Shown here one piece after another: positions 20,324-32,618 of a stretch of DNA of 64,000 nucleotides. Position numbers and translations under genes: made by a program. Source of the DNA: Gracilaria domingensis (taxonomy: Eukaryota; Rhodophyta; Florideophyceae; Gracilariales; Gracilariaceae); the NCBI GenBank assembly GCA_022539475.1, contig VCMS01000010.1, positions 310,001-374,000 on the forward strand, written 5' to 3'. Position 1 is the stretch's first letter, and every line of letters begins with the position of its first letter. The notes under the pieces were generated by a model, which ran no database searches, had not been told where the DNA came from, and was given only the letters and a program-made list of their open reading frames with translations.

Positions 20324-22389
20324 ATGGACATATCCGAGATTCCGGTTCCTCGTCACAACGAGACACAAGCGCAAGCGCACTCAACTTCTCTGCACTCGGA
20401 CGATTCAGTACTTGAAGTTTCCTGCGCGATCGACGATTCGATGAACCCTCACCAGGGCGACGAGCAGCATTCCCAAGGCGGGGTTCCGAACGTTTCGGGT
20501 CCAGCAACTCCTGCGACTGGATATCTCGGCGGTTTCGCCTCCGCTACTCTGCCTCAGAGTCAACATCACACGACTACACCGAACCCGGTCGACGTCGCGG
20601 CGTGTAATTCCGCTCAGGCGGTGCCCTTGCTGGCGACTTCAGCTGGCTGGATAGTGCGTGAATCGTTCCTTGTTCAAGATCCGACTACCGGAGGAAGCTG
20701 GGCCTATTCCAGAGCGCCCTAAGTTCATCCGACAGAGGTTCGCAACAGTGCGTTGATGGATTCATACACCGAGAACGGTATGCTGCCTGGCGGCCTACAC
20801 CGAGATATGGTGGATTCCTGGGATTGGAGACACCGCGTGGCGGTCGCACCTCACGTGTTTTCACGGAAACGGCCCGGCCGTGGATATGAAACGCTAGATG
20901 AAGCGCGCCCGGCTATGGCGCGATTGGCGTACTTTGGGAAGGACCGAGCCTCGTTCCCCGAGAGGATTCCCGAGTCATACGGGTTCGACCTTTCCCGGTT
21001 CCGAACTTACGGAGAGATCAAGTATGGCGCGAACCTCGCGGACTTCCAAGCCGCGGAAAACTTCCTGGAGGCGATGCCGGCGGACATTCTCCTGTTCAAC
21101 AGGCCGATCCTGCGAGCGGAGTTCCGATATCTACATCGCCCCTCGGGAGCCCTAGCAAAAATCATTGTCATTGAATCATCATGCGACGATAAATAAAATT
21201 GATGCCTTTCAATAAAATGTAAGGGCACTTTCGAGGAGTTTAATTTTTTCAAAAAATCACACTCATGGAAATGTCTGTGAAACAAAAACTTACTTATTTT
21301 TCAATGAAATTGGTCACATTACCTTACTACACGGGTCATCTTTTCTGTAAGTCTACTGAAAATTCTTTTAGTTTTCGCTTAACGAGTTTTGCCTGGGGAG
21401 AGGGAAGCTTCTTCGACCGACTGCGAAACGAACGCAAGTGGCGATCCTGGTTCGGGTATCTGATTCCACACCAGAACATGGAGGTTGAAAGTTTGCGTCC
21501 GGACGCACTAGCGGGTCGATTCGCTCCACTCCCATCATGGTGGGCTCACTATGAGGTACCACGCGGGTGTTTCTCGGAATTGCCTCCGTGCATCTCCTTT
21601 GTGGGGTCACGCATGGTTGCGAATCCGCACTCGGAGTATTGGATGCTCTTCATCGCCGAATGGGCCGCTCGCGTTGCCGCGTTTATGCTATGGGAAGCAT
21701 ACGACCAGAACCGTGTTTGGTATTTGCCTCCGAGGTTACGCAATGTGATTAGATCACTAGACATATACACCGCGCTCGGTTCGCAGGACAACGTCAGCGA
21801 GGTCATCAGCCTTATCGATCTCATCGATTCCATTGACTGGAGTACCTTTCCGGCGGAGAACGTCCCCAGGGGCACTCGTTCGCACTACGACCGTTCGCCA
21901 GGGCGAAGACATCCGGGTGCCGGTGACTTCGTGTATTACGATCCCTGCGAGGGAGTTACTGTCCCGAAGGAGCGGGCTCTCGTCCTACGCGGACTTTCTC
22001 GAGTGGTTCCGAGCGATCACCCTATTGGGTTCATGTTTTCCGACAACTATTACTACGTAGCAGAAAAGGACGATCCAATGGTGGATGATACTGTGGAAGA
22101 CCCGGCAACGGGACGTCCGTCGACGGCTTCCGCAGAGGTTTCGGTCGTCGGAGGGGCGGTTGCGCCAGTTGCTCCTATCGGTTGGGGCGTGGGCGCTTCG
22201 CAGGGGAATCTTGACCCTCGCGTGATAGCGATGCGCAACCAACTCCTCGGACTTGGGGTGCCGGTTCCACCGGATATGTACTACCTCGGCCAGCTGTTGG
22301 GATTGGGGGCGCAGGCTTTCGCGAGTCAGCCTCCCCAAGCGGGGTCGTCCAACGCTGGAGGTGCCGGTCCTTCGACAGGATGGCAGTGA
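20324..22389 (+). pseudogene. Gypsy-1 antisense extra frame (unknown protein, related to the Gypsy-2 one)
   Basis: Three neighbouring plus-strand frames, opposite to pol, fill the interval between the 3' LTR and the chromodomain. They start MDISEIPVPRHNE and end GGAGPSTGWQ. Motifs shared with the Gypsy-2 copy (49698-51846) include an ESFLVQDP / RSVLVNRDP block, YGFDLSRFRTYGEIKYGANL, RPILRAEFRYL, PSWWAHYEVPRGCFSELPPC, and DRSPGRRHPGAGDFVYYDP. The protein is rich in Trp, Tyr and Pro, with no membrane segment, zinc motif or known fold that I can see. A TATATAA lies at 20305-20311. The frame is broken about twice, one break coinciding with an AT-rich MITE-like insertion (21155-21392). Extra antisense frames are known in some plant gypsy elements, but I do not recognise this protein. 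Confidence 0.75.
21155..21392. mobile_element. AT-rich MITE-like insertion in the Gypsy-1 antisense frame
   Basis: 238 bp, much more AT-rich than its surroundings, with ends GCAAAAATCATT and (reverse complement) GCAAAACTCGTT, 10 of 12 matching. The Gypsy-2 copy lacks it at the matching place. No clear target duplication. An intron of the antisense gene is the alternative. Confidence 0.4.
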
Positions 22390-22778
22390 TCCCAACGGTA
22401 GGTCCCCTCCATGATGGGCTGTGGTAGGCTCTGCGACCAACGCACTCCGTAATAGCTAGCGGTACAACTTCTCCTTAGAATAAAATCGACTTCGATATCA
22501 GTTCCTTCATAACCGGATTACGGTTCAATGCCTTTGGCGCACCATCGTTCCAATACGATTCTCCATTACGCGTGTAGCTTCACGACATGTTCACATGAAC
22601 CGTTAGACGGTAGTTCGCTTCTTTCCGATAAATCGGCGTCCGTTAGACGGAAATCATCTTTCTTCTTTCATCCCTTCGATATTTCCTTCCGTAGGAACAA
22701 CCCAAACTTCTTAGTAATACCATCAATAATTCTCCCACAAGTGGGCCTGTCGGTTCACCTCGCGGCACAGTAGTACTG
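22390..22778. other. Tail-to-tail spacer between antisense frame and pol of Gypsy-1
   Basis: About 390 bp without a gene, where the two opposite transcripts would converge. Small repeated phrases (CGTTAGACGG at about 22600 and 22640) are visible. Confidence 0.5.
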
Positions 22779-23012
22779 TCAGCCTACCTGGGCTGCGTGC
22801 AAGTTTGGAGGTGGCGGTAAGCGCTTGCGCCGGTAGTAGGCGAGAACCTTCGATCGAGGCAAATGTTCGATCAGCTCGAAAGTATCCTCCTCAGGGGAGT
22901 ATCTGTACCAACGGACTTGGCATTCAGTCTCCCCATCGGGGTTCACGACGTGACTCACGATGCGTTCGATAACGAATTCTTGTGGAAACACTTCACGTTC
23001 GCGGGCCTCCAT
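22779..23012 (-). pseudogene. Gypsy-1 chromodomain
   Basis: EFVIERIVSHVVNPDGETEC, then QVRWYRYSPEEDTFELIEHL: a typical chromodomain (Y/F-x-V-E-x-I-hx-H, then V-x-W-x-G/Y-x-x-x-x-x-T-W/F-E). Known chromoviral copies bind modified histone tails and steer integration into silent chromatin. It lies downstream of the integrase with about 700 bp of linker (23013-23728) containing an HHCKKCNLRDRG cysteine pair. Confidence 0.85.
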
Positions 23013-23728
23013 GGCGTATGGTCCACTCCTGCTGACGCAGTTTCACCTGGAGAGGTTCTGTAGCTGCCTAAAATCACGCAGGTGAAGCTTTCCAAGCGTT
23101 ACAGACGGGCTTAATTCCGCGGTTTTCCACGCATGCCGCTGTGGCGGCCGTACTGTAACTCGCATCCTACGCGTCCTATCCTTGAGCTAGAGAGGTAGTT
23201 GCAAAGCTCTCGATCAGAAGAGTCCAACGGTATCACGTTATTCCACGAGAGTCGAGATACCGACAAACGGTAGTACTTCCGGTTAACGAATCTCCCGGCC
23301 TTCACGGGGATAACCGTTTCGGTGACGGAGGTGCGCACGGCACTCCCTTGGCAAAGCGGCGGTTCCCCTGGTCCACGGGGCTTGTGCCAATAACTCTTAT
23401 TTGCTCTACGGCACAGAATGGCGACCACGACAATCGTGCGCGTGCCGTGCTCGGCCATCCGTTCGCAAAAGGTCGCCGACCGCTCATTAGGGCTTTCCAC
23501 GTGGTAACGTGCATCGCGTGGCACGCGCCTGGTTCTGTTCGGCCCCCTGTCACGGAGATTGCACTTCTTGCAGTGGTGGCGGAGTTCCAAGTCTCCACAC
23601 ACGATGTGGTTCACACTGTAGAGTGTCGGCTTCCAAGAAAGCGTTAAAAGTCCCACAATGGAATCCATAATGAGTGGTAATACTCAGCACAACACGTTCA
23701 CGAGGCTTCCCCTTTCAGGGTTGCAATG

Positions 23729-26700
23729 CTATTCTTCCGCGTCCGGATCAGCGGAAACTGTTTTCACAGTTCGGCTGTGCTTCTCAGCGCGGATACGCGA
23801 GTTCAAGCGGTTAGAGGTCCCAGAGTGGGTAGCTGCTGCTGCGGCAGCGTCGCGCCTCTCGTGGGCACGTTCCGTGGTAACGGAGACCGATACGCCGGAA
23901 TCCTCACGGTTGGGATGCGACAAGGCAACTGTGCCACTAGATTCTCTCACGGGAGCGACTGGATTGTCAGTGTGGATCACATTTCCCGTGGTTGGGGAAC
24001 CGGGCGACACCGGAGCGCCAGTGGCATTCGCAGCAGCTGCGGTATCCTCCCCCTCCTTAGGTGGCGCCACTGGCTTCATCAGGAGATGGAGTGGGGGGGT
24101 TACTCTTGTAAATACTCGTGCAGAGTCGTTGGAATTCGTCCAAGTAGTAGGAAGTTCAGTTCTGTGGTCAGAAGTACCTACTGTAGGTAGATCAATTAAT
24201 CCTCGATCCGGGTGCGAAAGAATCGCCGGGCGCGACGGTAATGTAGCGGCCGTTGACGGTTCTGTCTCCTGTTCAGAATCCCTTGATTGGCTATTGGTTG
24301 AGGTGTGCCCGGTTGCGGTGGGTGGCGTCGAGGCCGGCACAACGTGGTCACGCGAGATTCGTTCATGACGTACCTCAATGTCGAGTACGACGGTATCCGG
24401 ATTAACGGAAATGACGCGATATGGTCCATCAGCGATGGGGGAGAGCTTATGTCTCTTTTCCTTGTCAGGATTGTAATACTCCTTCCGAAGGAACACAGAG
24501 CTGTTGGGCTCTACCACCACTGGTGTACCGCGAATTCGGCGATCGAAATTACGCTTGTACGTAAGCTGTGCCTTTTCTATGGCCTTCCAGGCTACCGGTA
24601 ACATCTTGGTTAACCAATTTTTCCAGGTGTCCTTGTACATCCGTGGTGACGGGAAAGACGCTAGCGTCGCTTGTGATTCGATTGCTACCGGTGGCGGTAG
24701 CCTGGAAAGAACGAGTTCAAACGGCGAAAGCTTCGTTACCCGATGCCCCTGGGTGTTATACGCGTACGTAATAGCATCGGTGTACAAGCCCCAATCTTTT
24801 GGTTGATCCGCAACATAGGATCGTAATGCGTTAAGCATTGTACGATTAAATCGTTCTACCTGCCCATTACACTGCGGATGATAGGTTGTTGCAAACAAAT
24901 TCTTGACATCCAAGATACGGCATACGTCCATAAAGAACTTTGACGCAAACTGCGAGCCATTGTCTGAAAGCAGATTAACGGGTGGCCCGTAAGTGAAGAC
25001 CCAATGCGTCACAAATGCTTGTGCACCTGCTGCAGCAGTGATCCGTTTCAACGGAACCGTTCGCATTAGCTTCGAAAACCTGTCCGTGATAACCAGGAGG
25101 TACCTGTAACCGCGTGCGGTTCGAATTAATTCGCCCAGAATGTCGATAGCGACGAACTCCGAAGGAGCCCGGGCTGGGAACAGCGTCATCGACTTCGAAT
25201 TTCGTCGGAGTTTGACGTTGTTCTTGGCGCATTCCGTGCATGAACGGTGTACTGCGTAGCAGTCGCATGCCATAGCTGGCCAATAAAAGTCTCTTCGGAG
25301 AGTTAGATACCACTTCCTGCCACCAGGGTGTCCCCCAATCTTTGCATAGTGGGATATATGGAGAATCTTCTATTTTAGGGAGTGTGGAACCACAATTTGA
25401 GCACGTGGCCCAACAACCCTAACAAGGAATCCCTGATCGTTGGTTAGAAAGGGTATCTTGAATCCCCCGTTGAGTCGGGCCCTTATCTGAGTACAGAAAG
25501 GATCCCCGTGTTGTTCACGTATTACCTCTTCAGCGGTAATCGGTTCAAATGAGCCAGGCGGTGGCTTGGCCGTTTCTGCGGCGAGAATATCGTCACAGAC
25601 GTCATCCGTAATTTTGGAGTCTTTCTCTCAGTCTTCCACCAAGAAGCATGGTATGTCGTCGTCGTCGACAGTTTCTGCTTCTCCCGTTCCTAAGCGAAAA
25701 AGCGCATCAGCCTGCATATTCAGGGTGCCCCGTTTGTACCGGACATCGAAATCAAATTCCGATAGACGGAGACGCCAACGCATAAGGCGACCCGACGGCT
25801 GGGAGATCTCCATAAGCCAGCGGAGATCCGAATGATCGGTATGTACCTGAAAATTGGTTCCCATCAGATAGGGTCTTAAGGTAGACAGCGCCCAAACGAC
25901 GGCGAGACACTCTTTCTCAGAGACTGAGTAATTACGCTCATGCACGTTCTATGAACGAGACCAGTATCCAACTGGACGTAGCTCGTCTTCCTTCGAGACT
26001 TGAAACAATGCACATCCCACTTGGTGGTCACTGGAATCAGTATCAACTTCATATGTAAGCCCTGGAGTGGGCAACGCCAAAATCGGCGGAGACGTAACTG
26101 CGTCGATTAACGACGAAAAGGCGGATGCTTCCGCATCGCCGAATGGTTCCAGTTTAATTGGCTGTCCTTTCCTGAGGAGAGAGTTTAGAGGAGCTGCAGT
26201 AGCAGCGAAATTCGGGACGAACCGACGGTAGACATTACACAAACCGAGAAATGATCGGAGTTCCGTTTCAGTTGTCGGATGTTTCGCTTCCTTCAGCTAC
26301 TTCACCCCTACCTCGTCGACCGAGAGTTTCCCTGGGCAGATAATGTGGCCCAGGTATTTCACCCAGTCGGTAAAGAATTCGCATTTCTTGAGCTTCAAGG
26401 TAACACCTGCGTCACGCAGAACCTGCATCACTTCCCTCACATGGGACATATGTTCATCCATACTGTTGGAAAATACGACAATGTCGTCCAAGTACACAAA
26501 ACAAGTCTTCCACTTGAATCTGGCCAACAGAATGCCGATCGAGCGCTGAAACGTAGCGGGAGCAATCGTTAGCCCGAAGGGCATCCGTTTGAAACGGTAC
26601 AGTCCTTGGTGACATACAAACGCGGTGTTGTCGCAATCTTCCTTTCGCATTGGAACCTGCCAGTAACCCCAATTGTCGTCAAGGGCGATAAATACTCTGG

Positions 26701-28267
26701 CGCTTCCTAGCGAGTGGATGTACTCATCCATCCGTAAAATCGGATACACGTCTTTGACGGTAACGGCGTTGAGTCGCCTGTAATCGATGCAAAAACGCCA
26801 CGATCCATCCGACTTAGGAACAAGTACAACGGGCGATGCCCATGACGACTGAGGTGGCTCAATTACGTCGGCACGTACCATCTTCTCGACTTGAGACTTT
26901 TCTTCTTCCCGCGCTTTCGGGCCTGCCCGATACGGGTGTTGCGCGATTGGGCGAGTATCTGGGAGCAGATCAATACGGTGCTCCATAATTCTAATTGTTC
27001 CAAGGGAACCGTCCGACATGGGAGTAAATTCTCTGAGCATGTCTCGTAACTTCTCGCGATGAGAGGCTGGGACATGGTCCAGATTCAACTTCTCTAATTC
27101 CTCAACAGGATTCGTCTGTTCTGTGCCAGGAGGTAGCGCTGATTTAACCGGAATGAACGGTCGTTCGTGGCCCGAACTAACTAGATTCACCTCTTCAGTA
27201 GCGACTGCTTCCGGTACGGCGGAGTTTCCATTTCTGGAGGAATCCGACAAAACGGAGTTTCCAGGACGCACCTCCCCCTCCTTAGCTTCGGGCACACCGA
27301 GAACCTCGGACGTTGGGATTCTCGTCTGTACGAGCGCCTTCGGATGCGGCAGGACCGAACCCAGTACCTGGTGCTTGACTAGCCACTGCGTGGTTTTGCC
27401 AAAGTTGGCAACCAGTACCTTGAAAGGTTGATCGGGTTCGATAGAAACAACAACATAAGGTAAAGCGAGCTGTCGCTGATCGTATAACGATGAAGACGGT
27501 TGAACTAGTCGAATTTCATGTTGTTTGGAGACGCACTGCACCCACACTTGGGATTCCGGCGGGATTGAAACGGATTTCGCTATGCGAAGCTTTGTTGATT
27601 TCGGATCCACGTTTGGAACCTCCTGAGCCACAGGTAATGGGACGCGCTTTCGGATTGCGCGCCTCAACGGCTTCCGAACGATCAGAATGGTTGTACCGTC
27701 TTCCATTTCCACGGTTTTCGCCCTTGGACATATCGCTTCGACAAAGCGGTCGCAAAAATCACAACCGAGTATAACCGGTGGAGCGAGTGAATCGCAGACA
27801 ACAAATTCAAGTTTCACCACGTAGATGCCATGTCTCACTGTGAGAGTTAAGTAACCAACCATGTGCAACGGGTTATTATTCGCGTCAGCGATATCCAAGC
27901 CTGGACCATAGCGAACGAATTCCCGAAGTGCCGGGGGCACTGACGAGGAGTGTATGAGATTGGGCGCAACGCCCGTGTCCAACACAGACAGTTGACGAAC
28001 CATAAACTGGTGTGATAAGCCGAGGTCGACGTAAACCTTATAATTCCTCTTGGCCATCACAAGGACCCTATCCGGGTTACAGAAATTTCGGGACCGTACC
28101 CACGGACGACGGAGAACCGTTAAAAGCTCTGAGTCCACGTCAGATTGAGCCATCTTCCTCGTAAGGATCTTCCTCTCAAGGAAAGTGACCTGGGAGCGAA
28201 GCGGCGGCGACTCAGGCGTCTCCGACTTCGGCTCAGGAGACGCCTCTCCCGCAGGGGGAACTCCCAA
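23729..28267 (-). pseudogene. Gypsy-1 pol: protease, RT, RNase H, integrase
   Basis: Protease-like motif VLDTGVAPNLIHSS near the start. RT follows with WRFCIDYRRLNAVTV, YRFKRMPFGLTIAPATFQ and FVYLDDIVVFS (YLDD active site). RNase H shows TDSSDHQVGCALFQ, YSVSEKECLAVVWAL and HTDHSDLRWLM. Integrase carries CTECAKNN (zinc region), AIDILGELIR, LLSDNGSQFAS, and QCNGQVERFNRT (D-D-E core), then a Pro/Ser/Thr-rich tail. Order and motifs are those of Ty3/gypsy. The region holds several breaks but is well preserved between them. Confidence 0.92.
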
Positions 28268-28269
28268 GT

Positions 28270-30332
28270 TTAGTTTTTCTGGGCGGGGTTGGCCGGCGAC
28301 GACAAACTCTGCTCAGAGTGGGAAACAGAATTCTCGGGTTCGGGGTTGGTCACAGTTACCTGTTCAGCCTGGTTCCGAGGTTGCTCAGTTCGAAAGTTCT
28401 GTCCTGTAACAGGATTGCCAAACTTGGCCCTTTGCTCTTCATAACTCTTACTCAGAACACGAGCAAGGTCAGCTGGTGACAAGGACTCATACCACCCGAT
28501 ACGTTTCGGTAACTCCAGAGCGGGCAACATGCACACAGGTGCAATAGGACCGGGTCGGTAACAAATATGACAGATGGTCGTCACCGACGTATCGAAAGAT
28601 CGATTACCATCTGGCCGTCGTTTCGGTTGCGCATTCACCCATCCTGGGCGTGAGAAACGGCTGCCGTTGGTCGCGTAAGCGAGTGGAGCGGCCTGTACCT
28701 GTGTTCCCCCCATGTAGAGTGCGGGGTCACCTTCCGAGATCGGAGTCGACGACGACGGAATGTCAGGAGACCCGTACGAGTTGGAAGCACTTCCAACGAA
28801 GTGGACGTTATCCAGATCCGGATTCACGGAGTTTTCACTTTCAAAGGAAAGAGATGGAGATGACTCGTTGACGAGCAACGCCCTTGAGCGACGGGGTTTC
28901 GGCAAGCGCCGAGCACAGAGGACTTCGCCTTCAGCCTGGGCATACTGGACTAATTTCAGATACGTAATCCTACCTCTCTCTTCGCGATATCGCGCCACCA
29001 AAGCCTTGATAGAAAGGACCAACCCATCCACGAACATCTTGCATCTCTCCTGAGCGAAGTACACATTTCCACAGCGATGAAACGGTTTATTCAACCCAGT
29101 TGAGTAAACCGTTTCGGTCTCTTCAGTCTTCTGTTTCGTATCTCGTAGAGCGATCGTCGCGTTGTGAATCGCGCTTCCTGTTACATACGACCGCAGGGGA
29201 TATTGGACCGCTTCCGGCCAACAGCTGACACCCCCTCAGATGCACGGGACGACCCTCGGGCCGAGTTACACTGATCTTCAGCCATCCCTGACAGAGAATA
29301 GGGTAAAGCGAGAAAAGCTTGAGCCTCGTTCATACCGAGAATATCGGCTTCCTGCACAAAGCGGACCAGGAATTCCAGTACCAGAATTGGATCTTCGCCA
29401 TCAAATTTCTTCGTATAGATGATATTCAGTCTTCTAATGTGGTCCTTCATCTTACCGATGCTTCGCGAGGTGCGACTTGACGATGAATCCTCCAATCGGT
29501 AATAACGATACGATAAAAGCTTCCTGAAGAAAAGATTCGTTGGTTTCAACTTCTTGAGTCCAAGATGACGTCTACCTTTCTCGCGAGAGCGAATTACTCC
29601 TTGAGTTGCATATGTCGCCTTCGACTTCGTCCCGCGGGATCTACTCCCATACCGTTCTCGGTCTTCCTCACTGTCCGAAGAACTGGATGAATTAGATTTC
29701 ACAGAGCGAAGGCTAGAATTGGAACTAGACAAATCCGAGTCGTAACGGAGTTCCTTTTTGGATCGTCGATTTCCGTGATACGGAGATTGGCGTGCCGAGT
29801 GCTTAGAAGCTTCTTCCTAAACATTCTTCGCATCATTTGCGTTATGCATGCGAATGATCTCATCTAGAGTAGACGACCGAGTGGTTAAGCGATCGATTTC
29901 AGCTCGATGCTCCTGAATAGAGGAATGGTAAGTTTGAACAAAAGCGGCTGGTGCACCCAGACTTTCTAAAATGGAATTCACGTCTTGACGTAGGAGACGA
30001 ATGTCATTTGTCGGATCTCCGATTTCAGCTTGGTCAAGCTTTCGTCTGAGATACTGCAGATGCTCAACCAACGAGTTTTGCGCGAGCTGACTGACACGCA
30101 GTTGAGCCTCGAGGCACGAGTATCCAGTGGTTTCAACGACATCGTCTGGTCTTTTCGTGGCCGGAGTACCCGTAACGGGCGGAGCTCCTGCCGTAGAAGC
30201 GGCCATCGGACCCGACGTGACTGACGAAGCTCTCCGGGGTTCCGGGACCTGTTCATTGTCAGGTGACCTTGCAGGTACGGAGGCGCGAGAACGCAGAGCT
30301 CTAGGCGGAGGCGCACCAGCATCTCTAGCCAC
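28270..30332 (-). pseudogene. Gypsy-1 gag region
   Basis: Begins MARDAGAPPPRALRSRASVP, followed by a leucine-rich helical part (LRVSQLAQNSLVEHLQYLRR). A serine-rich linker (SSSNSSLRSVKSNSSSSSDS) comes next, then a gag core with KKLKPTNLFFRKLLSYRYYRL. The C-terminal part has CHICYRPGPIAPVC, a cysteine motif where a nucleocapsid zinc knuckle is expected. Homologous to 41.1-43.1 kb of Gypsy-2 (compare IKELKPSNILFGKLLSYLYY). Broken a few times. Confidence 0.8.
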
Positions 30333-30564
30333 AACGTTTCAAGAGTTCGGCGCAGGTGGCGCCATGCCGAACCACGGTGTACCGAACAGCGATAAGATCA
30401 AATTAACAACGGGAGGTCTCGATACTCCAAAGAGTTAGTAACGAACAACAAATAAAACACTCTAGAGAGTCCACTGTTCCACAGTAGCTTCCCAAAAACC
30501 AACTGATCACTAATCGTGAGACTCCTCGACAAGAACGAGAACGAAAGAAAGAATCAAACCTGTT

Positions 30565-30580
30565 CTAGGTCGGGAGACCA
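30565..30580 (-). other. Gypsy-1 primer binding site
   Basis: TGGTCTCCCGACCTAG on the minus strand, two bases inside the 5' LTR. The same 16-mer sits just inside the Gypsy-2 LTR (40944-40959), which supports its being the primer site. The TGG start pairs with a tRNA CCA end; I cannot name the tRNA. Confidence 0.75.
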
Positions 30581-30582
30581 CT

Positions 30583-31552
30583 TGTAGAGCAAAACCCCAG
30601 CGATGGGATCGTCTCTCAAGGCGTTCGAGTCCTTGCCCTCTAGACAAGGTGAACTCAGTGGTGAGCCCTCCGAACACGGATAGTGCGGGTGTAAGACCGC
30701 CCGTGGTACGGAGTATACCTAAGGAGGTTGAGGGGTGAACGGGCCTGATTCAGGAGTGCGGCGAAAAGTGACGGGATGGTCGAGAGGAAAGGTACTGTAG
30801 AGCGGTGTAAGCTCTAGGTAGAAGGGGGAAAAGGAAGGGAAAAACAAAGGAAGAACCCTGGGCGGGGCGTGCGACAAGCGGCAACAGACCCGGCAACGGG
30901 AGACGGGGGTTGTGTATTAAGCCCACGCGGCAGCAACTTTGTACAGAGACGGAAAAACCACTTGACACAGGTAAACAGTAATCTGCAAGAAAAGACAAGT
31001 AAAACAATGGTCCGAAGACGGAAATAAGCCCGAAAGCAACAGTTGCGTAGGTCAGTAGTGCTTGAATGATCCCAACGGATGACGTCAGTTCGTACCGTAC
31101 GCGGTTACCGTCCTGAGGGAGTTGTGCACTTCGCGCAGGCGAACTTGGTTCAGAGCTGAACTCGGTTACCCTTTTCTGAAGGAGGAGGTGACCTGGAGGT
31201 CACCTCTTATATCGTAACCGATAAATTAGTTAAACTAAATTAAATAATCTAATGCACACCTAAGCAGATCCATACACGTGGTGCATGTGACAACCCGCGG
31301 CAGCGGCCAGTAAAATATCCGACAATCATACCAAAACATGTGTGAACACACCCATTCTTACACACGCGTTCACGCGACCAATACTCACCTGCGCCACGTC
31401 ATGGCCGACCCCTCAGGGTATCGTACCTCAATACTGCCAAAAGCATCCCATCCGTGGGCCAATACTCATACATTCCGAGTGCCCGGAATCATTCCTATGA
31501 GGGATTTAGGAAAACCATCTCCGTGTATCGGGCGAGCACGTTTTGCTCTACA
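30583..31552 (-). repeat. Gypsy-1 5' LTR
   Basis: 970-bp partner of 18791-20243, with the same 13-bp inverted ends and no solo-LTR insertion. Confidence 0.9.
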
Positions 31553-31926
31553 ATATGTTGAGTAATGGGGCCAAACCCAGTGCACTGTGACATCATTGGC
31601 CAGCTCAGTACACGTGCCATTGCCATCCGGCAATTCACGCATGCCAAGTGACGATGTCCTTCTGACTGTACTTACAGCATTGGACCGCACCCACATTATG
31701 TAGCGTAGGATATAAAGCAGATGCGATAACAATTCAAACTTGCAGAACTCCTACATCACAACTCTTGAGATGCGGAAAATTGCAATATTAGCATAAGAAC
31801 AACACATGACGATAAAAGATGTTTGTACTTAAAGCACGTGTGTACGTGAACCCTCTGGACTTAAAAGAAATTATTCTGGACGGCCAAGTGTCGCACTTGG
31901 CGTGCGGTAAAACTGTGCAAAAGTAA

Positions 31927-32618
31927 GGGCATCTCCACCGGGCCGACGATATGACGGTATACCGGTATAGTCCGTCCCGCACGTTTATTAATTTAATTGG
32001 CTGCCGCTAAAACAGAAAACGGCTATAGAGCACTATTTCCACCGTTGAATGAGTAAGAGTAGACGCTATAGGCTTTCGGGGGTTGAACCGCAACCAAGTC
32101 ATCTAATTCCACGAAAACGGCTCCCAGGCCTTGGGACAAAGCGCTGAAGACGTCAAAGACACGCGAAAACTGCAATACAAGGCACAGAACAAAGACGATG
32201 CTTTCAATGCTTTTGCAGTTTTCTTTCCTTTCTCGCAAGAGCTTGCGAAAAGCACAGAGTCGCACGCAAGCAAAAATATTCCAATCGTGCTCTGGATATT
32301 GGGGACCAGGTGGTGCGGCGTGCCTTGGGAGTGGGCGACGCACTTGAAGAGAAAACAGATGTTGATCAACACGTTCCACATCTCGTGCATGACATGCACG
32401 ACGATTAAATCGTATTTGATTGGTTCTTTCCGTATAGCGCCGTCGATAAAAGTCTCGCTATAAAACAATTTGTAGCAAGATGTTTAGGGCTCCGAATGTC
32501 TAAGCCGATACCGATAGCGTAAGTGATGCCCCGGTGGATATGAAAAATGTGTCGCCGCGCTAAAACTCGCGGCATACTTTTTCGGTATGCGGCTATACCG
32601 TCACTGGTGGAGATGCTC
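31927..32618. mobile_element. MITE-like element with GGGCATCTCCACC ends
   Basis: 692 bp. The left end GGGCATCTCCACC and the reverse-complemented right end GAGCATCTCCACC match at 12 of 13, and similarity continues inside (TGACGGTATA and ACCG phrases). TAA precedes the left end; the right flank reads ACA, so a target duplication is at best mutated. Such GRGCATCTCC ends are typical of PIF/Harbinger-type MITEs. No protein inside is recognised. Confidence 0.6.

Larger units (their letters stand above)
18791..31552 (-). mobile_element. Gypsy-1: chromodomain Ty3/gypsy element with an antisense extra frame
   Basis: The bounding LTRs (18791-20243 and 30583-31552) begin TGTARAGCAAAAC and end GTTTTGCTCTACA, a 13-bp terminal inverted repeat. 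On the minus strand: primer site (30565-30580), gag, protease-RT-RNase H-integrase, a C-terminal chromodomain, then an extra frame read the other way, then polypurine tract AAGGAGGGGG (about 20246-20257). The LTRs differ at about one position in ten by eye, so the element is old, and I see no matching target duplication. The coding regions are broken several times but long frames survive. An RT-before-integrase order plus chromodomain places it among the chromoviruses. Confidence 0.9.

Noticed and set aside
21144-21392. Intron in the Gypsy-1 antisense gene
   Set aside because: GT and AG signals exist, but the clear AT-rich block with matching inverted ends is better explained as a MITE-like insertion; not excluded.
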